From Nonomuraea rhodomycinica (GTDB taxonomy: Bacteria > Actinomycetota > Actinomycetes > Streptosporangiales > Streptosporangiaceae): DNA of 64,000 bases. Location: NCBI RefSeq assembly GCF_013363995.1, contig NZ_JABWGO010000001.1, positions 2,179,222 through 2,243,221 of the forward strand. The letters run 5' to 3'. The notes beneath the pieces were generated by a model, which did not search any database, had not been told where the DNA came from, and saw only the letters and a list, made by a program, of their open reading frames with translations. Positions 10,089 through 17,874 of the stretch are shown piece by piece. A program made the translations under genes and the position numbers. Numbering within the stretch: position 1 is the stretch's first letter; each line of letters starts with the position of its first letter.

Positions 10089-10332
10089 CGCGCCCGCGAG
10101 ACATCACGTTCGACTCTCCGCGCCCGCGAGACATCACGTTCGACTCTCCGCGCCCGGACACCACGTTCGACTCCTCACGCCCGGAGACCACTTTCGACTC
10201 CTCACGCCCGGAGACCACTTTCGACTCCTCACGCCCGGAGACCACGTTCGACTCTTTACGCCAGAGACCACATTGGGCTCCCACGTTCGACTCTCCGCAC
10301 CCGCGAGACACCCGTTCGACCCCGTTCGACCC
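10089..10332. repeat. 27/30-bp tandem repeat, about eight copies
   Basis: Two identical 30-bp units (10089-10118, 10119-10148) are followed by four 27-bp units (10149-10256) and at least two degenerate ones. The shared core is CGCCCGGAGACCAC then TTTCGACTC. The array fills half of the 482-nt gap 10025-10506 and has lower GC than nearby genes. A minus frame is open through it because 27 is a multiple of three, but it lacks any other sign of coding. The rest of the gap shows nothing definite. Confidence 0.9.
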
Positions 10333-10506
10333 CGGGCCACCTCCACCGGCAGTTCCTGGCGCGCCCTATGACCGCCCGTCGCTCTCTGGAGCCGCCCCAT
10401 GGCCACCGGCGACCCATGACCACCGCTTCCCCACCATCGGGAACGTTGACACCCCCTGACCACCCGCAGAACTCTCACCTCACATGATCTACGGAAGGAC
10501 GGCCCC

Positions 10507-11673
10507 GTGAACGTCGCCTACGTCTACCCCTGGGACGTCGTCGGCGACCCCGCGGCGCCGGAGCGGCTGGCCTCCCTCGGAGTGGACGCCGTGGCGCTGG
10601 CCGCCAGCTACCACGCCACCCGCGCCGCCACGCCGCACCACCCCGCACACCGCGTCCTCGACGTCCCGCATGCCGCCTTCTACCTGCCCGTACGCGCCTC
10701 CGCCTGGGGCCGCCTGGTGCCCAGGTCGCCATCGTGGACGACGCCCGACGCGTACCTCCAGGCGAGCGACGCCCTGCGCTCCGCCGGCCTCCAGGTGCAC
10801 GCCTGGACCGTGCTCACGCACAACTCCGTCCTGGGCCGGGAGCACCCGGACGTGGTGGTGCGCAACGCCTTCGGCGACCCGTACCCGCACGCGCTCTGCC
10901 CGTCCTCCCCCGACGTCGTCGACTACTGCCGGCGACTGGTGCGCGAGATCCTGGAGGTCGGCCGGCCGGACGCGCTGATCCTGGAGTCGTGCGGCCCCAT
11001 GGGGTACGGCCACCAGAGCATCCACGAGAAGACGGCCGGCGCCGACTGGACGGTGGTGGACGGCGACCTGCTGTCGCTCTGCTTCTGCTCGGCCTGCGCC
11101 CCCCGCCTTCCGGCGGGCGCCAGGGAGAGAGTCAGGGCGGCGATCGACGGCGTCCCCGCCGGCGACTCCGCGAGGCCACCCGCGCCAGGAGCGGCGCACA
11201 AGACCTCTTTCTCGTCCGTGGCGGAAGCCTTGGGCCCCCTGGCGGACGAGGTACGCGCGCAACGTGTCGGTGTGTCGGCCTCGCTCCGTCAGACCCTCAT
11301 CTCCACGGCCCGCGAGGCGGCGCCCGACGTGCCGATCACCATCCACGCCAACCCAGACCCGTGGGCCACGGGCGCCTTCGCCGCCCTCCCCGACGGCGAA
11401 CCGGGAGCTGAAGTCCTGGTGGCCAACTGCTGGGGCGACCCCGCCACGGACACGGGCCGCCTGGCCAGACTCCGAGAACTGTGCCGCCCCGGTCAGCGTG
11501 TCGGAGCCTACGTCCTCGCCCTGCCGCCCCGACCGGCGGACCCGGAGGCCCAGGCAGAGCTCCTGAGGGCGTACGCCAAGGCGGGCGCCTCGGAGTTCCA
11601 CCTGTACCACGCAGGACTGGCATCGCCGCACCGCCTGGCGACCATGCGACAAGCACTCCGCCTGATCAGCTGA
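10507..11673 (+). CDS. Uncharacterised TIM-barrel-like protein
   Basis: I do not recognise a characterised family for this 388-residue protein. It begins MNVAYVYPWDVVGDP, has alternating beta/alpha spacing (GVDAVALAASYH, GLQVHAWTVLTHN, PDALILESCGPMGYGH, PITIHANPDPW, EFHLYHAGLAS) and a CxxC in CFCSACAP near residue 200. This looks like a (beta/alpha)8 barrel of the glycoside-hydrolase or sugar-epimerase type, with conserved-looking HTN, ES and H residues at strand ends. No signal peptide is seen. Placement after glucarate dehydratase, though separated by a repeat array, suggests a sugar-acid role; this is inference. The GTG has GGAAGGAC 8-15 nt upstream. Confidence 0.6.
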   Translation: MNVAYVYPWDVVGDPAAPERLASLGVDAVALAASYHATRAATPHHPAHRVLDVPHAAFYLPVRASAWGRLVPRSPSWTTPDAYLQASDALRSAGLQVHAWTVLTHNSVLGREHPDVVVRNAFGDPYPHALCPSSPDVVDYCRRLVREILEVGRPDALILESCGPMGYGHQSIHEKTAGADWTVVDGDLLSLCFCSACAPRLPAGARERVRAAIDGVPAGDSARPPAPGAAHKTSFSSVAEALGPLADEVRAQRVGVSASLRQTLISTAREAAPDVPITIHANPDPWATGAFAALPDGEPGAEVLVANCWGDPATDTGRLARLRELCRPGQRVGAYVLALPPRPADPEAQAELLRAYAKAGASEFHLYHAGLASPHRLATMRQALRLIS

Positions 11674-11690
11674 GCCCACCATCCAGCCGG

Positions 11691-12332
11691 TCACCGCACC
11701 GGCCCCACCAGCCCGCTCTCGTAGGCCGCGATGACCAACTGAGCGCGGTCCCGGGCCTCCAGTTTGGCCAGGAGACGAGTGATGTGGGTCTTGACCGTCG
11801 CCAACGTCACGTGCAGGTGACCGGCGATCTCCGTGTTGGAGAGTCCTCGGGCGATGAGCACGAGAACATCGCGTTCGCGCTCGGTCAGCCCGTCCAACCC
11901 CTTCGGCCGCACCGAGACCGGCGTACGGCTGAACTCCTCGATCAGCCGGCGCGTCACAGACGGAGCCAGCAGCGCCTCACCACCGGCCACCACCCGGATG
12001 GCCGTCACCAGGTCAGCGGGCGGCGTGTCCTTCAGCAGGAACCCGCTCGCCCCGGCCCGAAGCGCGTCGTACACGTACGCGTCGAGATCGAACATCGTCA
12101 CGATCAGGATGCGGGAGACGTCACCGATGCGCCTGGTGGCCTCGATGCCGTCCATCTCCGGCATGCGGACATCCATCAGCACCACGTCGGGACGTTGTTC
12201 CAGGGTGACGGCCACCGCTTCGGCCCCGGTGGCGGCCTCGCCGACAACGGTCAGGTCCGGCTCCGAGTCGACCAGCACCTTGAAACTTCCCCGGAGCAGC
12301 GCCTGATCATCGGCCACGACCACCCGGATCAT
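11691..12332 (-). CDS. NarL/FixJ-family response regulator
   Basis: This 213-residue regulator has a receiver domain (MIRVVVADDQALLRG at the start, phospho-accepting Asp in DVVLMDVRMPEMDG, Lys in GFLLKDTPP) and a C-terminal LuxR helix-turn-helix (LTERERDVLVLIARGLSNTEIA, with VTLATVKTHI as recognition region). I start it at ATG 12332, the first residue of the conserved receiver; a longer frame reaches back into the repeat array. It lies after the histidine kinase gene, separated only by the repeat, and forms a two-component pair that probably controls the adjacent ABC transporter. Confidence 0.93.
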   Translation of the reverse strand: MIRVVVADDQALLRGSFKVLVDSEPDLTVVGEAATGAEAVAVTLEQRPDVVLMDVRMPEMDGIEATRRIGDVSRILIVTMFDLDAYVYDALRAGASGFLLKDTPPADLVTAIRVVAGGEALLAPSVTRRLIEEFSRTPVSVRPKGLDGLTERERDVLVLIARGLSNTEIAGHLHVTLATVKTHITRLLAKLEARDRAQLVIAAYESGLVGPVR

Positions 12333-12349
12333 GAAGCGCCCCCGCAAGG

Positions 12350-12472
12350 CAAGGACATCAGCACGCGAATCACGGGGCACTCCCGTAGGACAAGGACACC
12401 AGCACGCGAATCACGGGGCACTCCCGTAGGACAAGGACACCAGCACGCGAATCACGGAGCACTCCCGTAGGG
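12350..12472. repeat. 41-bp tandem repeat, three copies, containing the histidine kinase stop codon
   Basis: Three copies of exactly 41 bp at 12350-12390, 12391-12431 and 12432-12472 share the core CAGCACGCGAATCACGGGGC. The third copy contains the last codons and TGA (12454-12452) of the minus-strand kinase gene, and the kinase sequence continues into a partial fourth copy. The first two copies are therefore duplicates of the gene end placed in the gap before the response regulator. Confidence 0.92.
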
Positions 12473-14065
12473 CAAGGTCGCCAGCACGCGGAATCCTCCT
12501 CCGGGGACCGGCCCGGCTTCGAAGGCCCCGCCGAACATCGCGACACGTTCCCTCATCCCGATCAGCCCATGACCGGCCCCTTCCATCGCCGGCTCACCAC
12601 CGACCCGGCCGGACCCCCCAGATCTACTTCCGGTGGGCACATCACGGCCTTCCGCCGATCTCCCTGTGGGCACATCGCGGTTTCCCATGGACGCGCCACG
12701 ACTTCCCACGGCCACACCACGGCCCGCGGCCCGGTCATTCGTCACCTCGATCCGCACCTCACTGGAGCCGGCCACCACGGACACCCGGCAACGAGTCGGC
12801 GCCGCATGCTTGGCGACGTTGGTGAGCGCCTCCTGGACGATCCGATACGTCGACAACTCCACACCTTCAGGCAGGCGCCTCTCCCCCGAACCCCGTTCCC
12901 GGCGTCCGCCACCCTCCGATCCACCGGCGACGAAATCCTCAGCACTCCCCTCTCCCGGAACGGCCGCGCCTCCCCCTTGCCGTGCCGCATACCCGCCTCC
13001 TGCTCCCATCGGCCCCCCATCAGGAAGCGGACCCCCGTACCCAGGTCCCGCACATCTGCTCTCAGGAGCGGAACCCCCTCCTCTTGGCCCCATGGGCCCT
13101 TCGTGCCGGCGTCGCCGCACGTCAGGGACACGATTCTCTCCCGCTGCCGGACTGCCGCCCCATCGCGCTGGCTCCCCTCCCCCAGGCGCAGCGTCGGCCC
13201 CCATCTCCGAGGAGGTGAACCGCAGGTCCAACTCCACCTCCACCCCGGCCAGGCGAGCACGTTCGGCCAGTCGCCCGATCCCGGTGAGCCGGGGAAGGGG
13301 CCCTCGATCCGGGTGGTCGTCGGAACGGAGGACCCCGAGCAGATGGCGCATCTCGACCAGCGCGCTCCGACTGACCGTTTCGATCACCTTCAAGGCGTCG
13401 TGCGCCTCCTCCGGCTTGTTGCGCATGACGTGGTTGGCCACGCCCGCCTTCACCGCGATCAATCCCACGCTGTGCGTGACGACGTCATGCAGCTCGCGCG
13501 CGATCCGCAGCCGTTCCTCCGTCACCTTCCGTTCGGCGAGGCGCTCGGCGTCGCGCGCCGCGTACATCCTGCGTTCGCGTACGGCACGCCCGACCGTCCA
13601 GGAGCCGCCGAGGGCGGCGATGCCGAGCAGCGGCACGTCGAGATGCGCGAACCAGGAGGGCCCGTTCGGGTGAGGGGATCCCCCCATCGCGACCAGCCCC
13701 ACGAACGTGATCAAGGTCAGCACGGCGATCGCCATGGTGGGCGCCAGCGCGCCCCGGTCGTCGGTGAGCGCCACCATGTACAACGCGTAAGCGGGAGCGA
13801 CGTACGCGATGCTCACGACCCCCAGCACCACGGCGGCCACGGACACCGTCAGCACGAGGCAGAAGACCGGCACAGGCCACACGCGCCGCAGGGCGAGCGG
13901 CAGGCCCAGACCGAGCGAGACGGCGAGCCGGGCCCACGGCACATCGAAGATCGGCGTGGGCGCGGTCAGGAACAGGAACGAGAAGCACAGCCCGGCCAGC
14001 ATGTCGAGCATGACCAGCTGGCCTCGGCTGAGGCGCCTGGCGAAGAGGGGGTTCGGCTCGTGCAC
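12452..14065 (-). CDS. Sensor histidine kinase with two low-complexity insertions
   Basis: From GTG 14065 this is a 537-residue membrane kinase. About five hydrophobic segments cover residues 18-160, the phospho-accepting H193 is in RELHDVVTH (HisKA_3), and the ATPase domain starts at STYRIVQEALTNVAKH (about 405) and ends with GHGLIGMRER (about 498). Two inserts are unusual: residues about 289-395 (DNA 12881-13201, rich in Gly/Pro/Arg, between the dimerisation and ATPase domains) and about 445-495 (12581-12733, with repeated RDVPTG units) inside the ATPase domain just before the G2 box. Family members normally have only short loops there. Whether the enzyme is active is open. A longer frame to 14203 exists, but it would overlap the operator region. 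Confidence 0.88.
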   Translation of the reverse strand: MHEPNPLFARRLSRGQLVMLDMLAGLCFSFLFLTAPTPIFDVPWARLAVSLGLGLPLALRRVWPVPVFCLVLTVSVAAVVLGVVSIAYVAPAYALYMVALTDDRGALAPTMAIAVLTLITFVGLVAMGGSPHPNGPSWFAHLDVPLLGIAALGGSWTVGRAVRERRMYAARDAERLAERKVTEERLRIARELHDVVTHSVGLIAVKAGVANHVMRNKPEEAHDALKVIETVSRSALVEMRHLLGVLRSDDHPDRGPLPRLTGIGRLAERARLAGVEVELDLRFTSSEMGADAAPGGGEPARWGGSPAAGENRVPDVRRRRHEGPMGPRGGGSAPESRCAGPGYGGPLPDGGPMGAGGGYAARQGGGAAVPGEGSAEDFVAGGSEGGGRRERGSGERRLPEGVELSTYRIVQEALTNVAKHAAPTRCRVSVVAGSSEVRIEVTNDRAAGRGVAVGSRGASMGNRDVPTGRSAEGRDVPTGSRSGGSGRVGGEPAMEGAGHGLIGMRERVAMFGGAFEAGPVPGGGFRVLATLPYGSAP

Positions 14066-14100
14066 GCGTAGACGGTAGCCAACATGCCCACGTCTGCACG

Positions 14101-14141
14101 TCAGACCAGGGTCTGACATCAAGGTTCGGACCGTGGTCCGA
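14101..14141. promoter_or_regulatory. Paired inverted repeats between kinase and ABC transporter genes
   Basis: TCAGACCAGGGTCTGA (14101-14116) and TCGGACCGTGGTCCGA (14126-14141) share the pattern TCnGACCnnGGTCnGA, with centres 25 bp apart. They lie in the divergent region and are good candidates for the binding sites of the NarL-type response regulator at 11691. Confidence 0.75.
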
Positions 14142-14177
14142 TGTGCCGGCGACCCGCCGTACCTCATCCTCGACAGC

Positions 14178-14897
14178 GTGATCCAGCTCAACCACCTGAC
14201 CAAGCGCTACGGCGACACGCTCGCGGTCGACGACCTGTCCTTCACCGTCGAGCCCGGCCATGTGACCGGCTTCCTCGGCCCCAACGGGGCCGGGAAGTCG
14301 ACGACGATGCGCCTGATCCTCGGCCTCGACACCCCCACCTCGGGCGAGGCCCTGGTCGACGGCCGCCCCTACACGACCATGCGCAGGCCGATGGCGCAGG
14401 TGGGCGCACTGCTCGACGCCGGCGCGGTGCACGGCGGCCGCACCGCCTACAACCATCTGCTCTGCCTGGCCCGCACCAACGACATCGGCGAGCGGCGTGT
14501 GGCGGAGGTTCTCGACCTGGTCGGCCTGACCGGTGTGGCGCGAAGACGCGTGGGCGGGTTCTCCCTCGGCATGAGACAGCGGCTCGGAATCGCGGCGGCG
14601 CTCCTGGGCGACCCGCGCGTGCTCATGTTCGACGAGCCGGTCAACGGCCTCGACCCCGACGGCGTGCGCTGGATCCGCGATCTCATGCGCTCCCTGGCCG
14701 CCGAGGGCCGCACCGTCCTGCTGTCCAGCCATCTCATGAGCGAGATGGCCCTGACGGCTGACCGCATCGTCATCATGGGCCGCGGCAAGCTGATCGCCGA
14801 GGCCACGGTCGAGGAGCTCACCACCCGCTATCCCACCCTCGAGGACGCCTACCTCGCGCTCACAGCCGGCAGCGTGCAGTTCGGAGCCGCGCGATGA
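14178..14897 (+). CDS. ABC transporter ATP-binding protein
   Basis: The protein (239 residues from GTG 14178) has Walker A GPNGAGKST, signature FSLGMRQRL, Walker B VLMFDEPVNGLDPDG and the switch His in LLSSHLMSE. It is of the exporter type (DrrA/CcmA-like), acting with the two permeases downstream. An in-frame GTG at 14133 lies within the second operator palindrome, so I prefer 14178, although no good ribosome-binding site precedes it. The stop overlaps the next ATG (ATGA at 14894). Confidence 0.93.
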   Translation: MIQLNHLTKRYGDTLAVDDLSFTVEPGHVTGFLGPNGAGKSTTMRLILGLDTPTSGEALVDGRPYTTMRRPMAQVGALLDAGAVHGGRTAYNHLLCLARTNDIGERRVAEVLDLVGLTGVARRRVGGFSLGMRQRLGIAAALLGDPRVLMFDEPVNGLDPDGVRWIRDLMRSLAAEGRTVLLSSHLMSEMALTADRIVIMGRGKLIAEATVEELTTRYPTLEDAYLALTAGSVQFGAAR

Positions 14898-15658
14898 GAG
14901 CCGTCGTCTCCTCGGAGTGGCTGAAGCTCCGCTCCGTCGCCTCGACCTACTACGCGCTCGGGGTGGCCGGGCTCATGGTGGTGCTCGGCGTGGTGTGGAG
15001 CGTCTACGTGAGCGGGCTGGCGGACGCGCGCGGCTCTGTCCGGGCCGCGGCCCCGGAGGAGGGGTTCCTGCCCTTGGTGCAGATCAGCCTGGCGGTCATC
15101 GGCGTGCTCGCCGTCACGGCCGAGCACGCCACCGGGATGATCCGTACGAGCCTCACGGTCGTACCCGCGCGAGGTGTGCTGCTCTTCGCCAAGACGGCGG
15201 TCGTCACGGCCGTGACGTTCGCGGCGGCGACCGCCGTCATCATGACCACGTACGCGGCGAGCAGGCTGGTGGCGGGCGAGCGGCGGCTCGGCTTCAACGA
15301 GTCCTCGTTCGCCGAGAACGTGCCGACGCTGCTCGCCTCGGCGCTGTCGGTGACCGTGCTCGCGGTCGTGGGCCTCGGCCTGGGCGCCGCCATCCGCTCC
15401 ACCGCCGGGGCGCTCGTGTCGGTGGTCTCGCTGCTGTTCGTCCTGCCAGGCATCGCCAACTACCTCCCCGCGCCGTGGAACACCAGGATCGCGGCCTTGA
15501 TGCTCCCCAACCTGACGCCGCAGCTCACCGGCGAGCGCCTCTCCAGACGGCTCGGCGACGGGATCCTCCCACCTTGGGCCGCCCTACTGGCTCTCCTCGC
15601 CTATGCCGCGGTGGCACTCGGAGCGGGCTTGTACGTACTCAGCAAGCGGGACGCGTAA
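14894..15658 (+). CDS. ABC transporter permease
   Basis: This 254-residue membrane protein has about six hydrophobic segments. Its start SSEWLKLRSVAST is almost the same as that of the second permease (SSEWLKIRSVRST, 16323), and both have GMIRTSL after the second segment, so the two are paralogues of the ABC-2 type. It is translationally coupled to the ATPase gene by a 4-nt overlap. The substrate is unknown; systems with a NarL-type two-component pair often respond to cell-envelope stress or peptide antibiotics. Confidence 0.88.
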   Translation: MRAVVSSEWLKLRSVASTYYALGVAGLMVVLGVVWSVYVSGLADARGSVRAAAPEEGFLPLVQISLAVIGVLAVTAEHATGMIRTSLTVVPARGVLLFAKTAVVTAVTFAAATAVIMTTYAASRLVAGERRLGFNESSFAENVPTLLASALSVTVLAVVGLGLGAAIRSTAGALVSVVSLLFVLPGIANYLPAPWNTRIAALMLPNLTPQLTGERLSRRLGDGILPPWAALLALLAYAAVALGAGLYVLSKRDA

Positions 15659-15693
15659 CCAACCGTGAGCAGCAGAACGCCTGACGTCCCCCG

Positions 15694-15910
15694 AGCGGCG
15701 GGACACATGACGACCCTTCGGGGAGCCGGAACCCGAGGAGAACCCCCGGGAAGGCAGGACACAAAGCGAACCCTCGGGAAGGCAGGACACAAAGCGAACC
15801 CTCGGGAAGGCGGGACACAAGGCGACCCCTCGGGGAGCGGAGGACTCGAACCCTCGTGGAGCGGGACACACGAATGCCTCCTCAAGGAGAAGGGCACATG
15901 ACGACCCCTC
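15694..15910. repeat. 28-bp tandem repeat, about eight copies
   Basis: Two identical units GGGAAGGCAGGACACAAAGC + GAACCCTC (15748-15775, 15776-15803) and a close third (15804-15831) are flanked on both sides by more degenerate copies (15694-15747 and 15832-15910). The array sits 36 nt after the first permease gene and before the second. Confidence 0.88.
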
Positions 15911-16322
15911 AGCAAGGGGAACGCATGCGGGCCATCTCACCTCATGCCACACCTCTCGGGCTGACCGCCGCGCGCCTCCCTCACAACGGCTCTTCGCAAC
16001 CAGCGCCCGTTCTCCTCGACCACCCGCTTGCTTCAACCACGACTGCTCCCCGCAGCCGCGCCCGCTTCCCCTCACGCCATGACTTCCAAATACCCCGACA
16101 GCTCCCCGGAGCCACGGCCACTTCCGCTCACACCGACGACAGCTCTTCGCGACCACAACCCCCTCCGGCCAACCGGCACCGCTTCCGTGATGCCGCCACC
16201 CCCTCAACCACGGTGCTCCTCTCGATCACGGCGGCACCGTTGCCGACGCCCCGGACCCGCGCCACCCCATCGGCTGCCAAGCCCTCGTAACCACGGCCGA
16301 ACGCTCCACGGAGACGACTCCC
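15911..16322. other. Noncoding spacer between the two permease genes
   Basis: This 412-nt stretch has C-rich, lower-GC sequence with degenerate motifs such as CGACCACAACC and CTCACACC. I see no supported gene, RNA or promoter. With the 28-bp array it splits what would otherwise be a compact ABC operon. Confidence 0.5.
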
Positions 16323-17099
16323 ATGAACATGCTCAGCTCCGAATGGCTGAAAATCCGCTCGGTCCGTTCCACCGGACTCCTGCTCCTGCTCAGCCTCGGC
16401 GCCATCCTGCTCGGCCTCGCCATCGCTTGGATGGCGGCCGGCATGTATGACAATGCGACCCCCGCCAAGCGAGCGACAGCCTCGATCGCGGAGCTGGAGG
16501 AGGTCGTGATCATCGTGCCGCAGCTCTGTATGGGCATCCTCGGCGTGCTCGCCATCACCTCTGAATACGCGACCGGCATGATCCGCACCAGCCTGACCGT
16601 CGCACCCACACGCTGGCCCGTGCTCGCGGCGAAGGCCGCCGTCGTGGGCGCCCTCGGCCTGCTCACCGGCAGCGTAACGGTCTTCGGCACGTACGCCCTG
16701 ACGCGTCAGGTGATCGGCGACCGGTTCTCCGGCGTCTACCTGACGCCGTTCCTCGACAGGCTTCCGACGTTGGCCGCGACGGGTCTGACCGTCTGCGTGT
16801 TCGCCCTGCTCGGCCTGGGCCTGGGGGCGTTGACACGGTCAACGGCTGGTGCCGTGGCCGTGCTCGTCGGCCTCGCGTACGTCATCCCGATGGTCGTCGG
16901 CAAGCTTCCCGCCCCTTGGAAGGAGTGGCTCGGCTCCATGATGATCAGCGCCCTGCCTCGGGAGATCAGCGGCGTCCCCTTCAAGAGCTCCGTGTACGGG
17001 GCGAGTCTCCCTCCTGCGGCGGCGATCGCCGTTCTCGCGGCGTACGCACTCGTGCCCGTGCTGGCGGGCACCTGGTTCTTACGCCACCGAGACACCTGA
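16323..17099 (+). CDS. ABC transporter permease, paralogue of the preceding permease
   Basis: This 258-residue protein has six hydrophobic segments and the same SSEWLK start and GMIRTSL motif as the permease at 14894. The two could form a heterodimer served by the single ATPase at 14178. A weak GGAGACG precedes ATG 16323. The 664-nt repeat-rich gap upstream raises the question whether it is still transcribed with the first permease. Confidence 0.88.
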   Translation: MNMLSSEWLKIRSVRSTGLLLLLSLGAILLGLAIAWMAAGMYDNATPAKRATASIAELEEVVIIVPQLCMGILGVLAITSEYATGMIRTSLTVAPTRWPVLAAKAAVVGALGLLTGSVTVFGTYALTRQVIGDRFSGVYLTPFLDRLPTLAATGLTVCVFALLGLGLGALTRSTAGAVAVLVGLAYVIPMVVGKLPAPWKEWLGSMMISALPREISGVPFKSSVYGASLPPAAAIAVLAAYALVPVLAGTWFLRHRDT

Positions 17100-17874
17100 C
17101 CAGCGTGTCGACCAGAAGGCCTGCCTCGCTTACGCCACATCCCTATCCGACAAGATGCCTGCTCCTCAATGCGGCCCACTCCCCTTCGGGCCGTGACGCC
17201 CAACCCTCGTTCGCCCCAGCCTCCTCACGAGCCGTTCGCCCCAGCCTCCTAACGAGAGGACACCTGCTGCCCTCCCGGACCCACTCCCTCCGCGCCGGAA
17301 CGCCTGATCGACCTGCACGACCCCTCCTCGGCGCACCTGAGGCGCGCGGCAGGGGCCGCCGGGGCGCTGGCACACACGCCGCACTTCACGCCGGAAGGTC
17401 AAGCCACGGTTCCTGCGAATCCAGCGTCACGGCCGACACGCGCCAGCTCACCAGCTCGTCCTCTCTGCCGCCCCTCGCCCCTGGCTTCTCGGCACTCGCA
17501 CCATCGCATCGGCCCTCGCTACTCGCTCCTCCCGCTGGGCACTCGCACGCTCGCATTACCGCTCGTTCCTTCGCTGGGCACTCGCACCGTCGCATCCCCC
17601 TCGCTACTCGCTCCTCCCGTTCGCTCGTTCCTCCCCTGGGCGCTCGCATGCTTGCATCGCCCCTCGTCCCCTCGTCCCCTCGTCCCCTCGTCCCCGATAG
17701 AGGAGACGCCGAAGGTCATGTATGCCGGCGTAGTCGAGCAGCGGTGGACGAGTCGACGGGCGGGTGCTACACGGCGGGGAGAACGGGAGGCTCCGGCGGT
17801 CTGCGATGATGCACTCGCACATTGTGATCATCGGTGCCCCGCCCCCGGGGCCCCGCCCTGAGGAGATTTGCCCC
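17100..17874. other. 775-nt noncoding region rich in short repeats
   Basis: The region contains a 25-bp duplication at 17208-17257 (core CGTTCGCCCCAGCCTCCT), four interspersed copies of a 19-bp core (separate entry) and a 9-bp array CCCTCGTCC repeated four times at 17660-17695. No reading frame here looks like a gene. A promoter for the serine hydrolase should lie in the last 150 nt but I cannot place it. Confidence 0.6.
17491..17657. repeat. Interspersed 19-bp repeat, four copies
   Basis: GGCACTCGCACCGTCGCAT and near copies occur at 17491-17509, 17538-17556, 17577-17595 and 17639-17657. Spacers are about 28, 20 and 43 nt and are themselves similar (GCTCGTTCC, CTCGCTACTCGC). Confidence 0.75.

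Noticed and set aside
9781..10311. Minus-strand open frame with repeated ESNVVSGRE-type peptide, possible repeat protein
   Set aside because: The frame is open because the 27-bp unit is a multiple of three; no start signal, it overlaps the glucarate dehydratase gene and the composition is not gene-like.
10089..10332. Possible CRISPR array because of ~28-30-bp repeats
   Set aside because: Units are directly adjacent with no unique spacers, and no cas genes are present.
17143..17402. Several short minus-strand frames in the 17.1-17.4 kb gap
   Set aside because: Arg/Gly-rich translations without recognisable motifs or ribosome-binding sites; typical of high-GC noncoding DNA.
17491..17657. Possible CRISPR or attachment-site repeats
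   Set aside because: Spacers are irregular and similar to each other; no cas, integrase or tRNA gene nearby.
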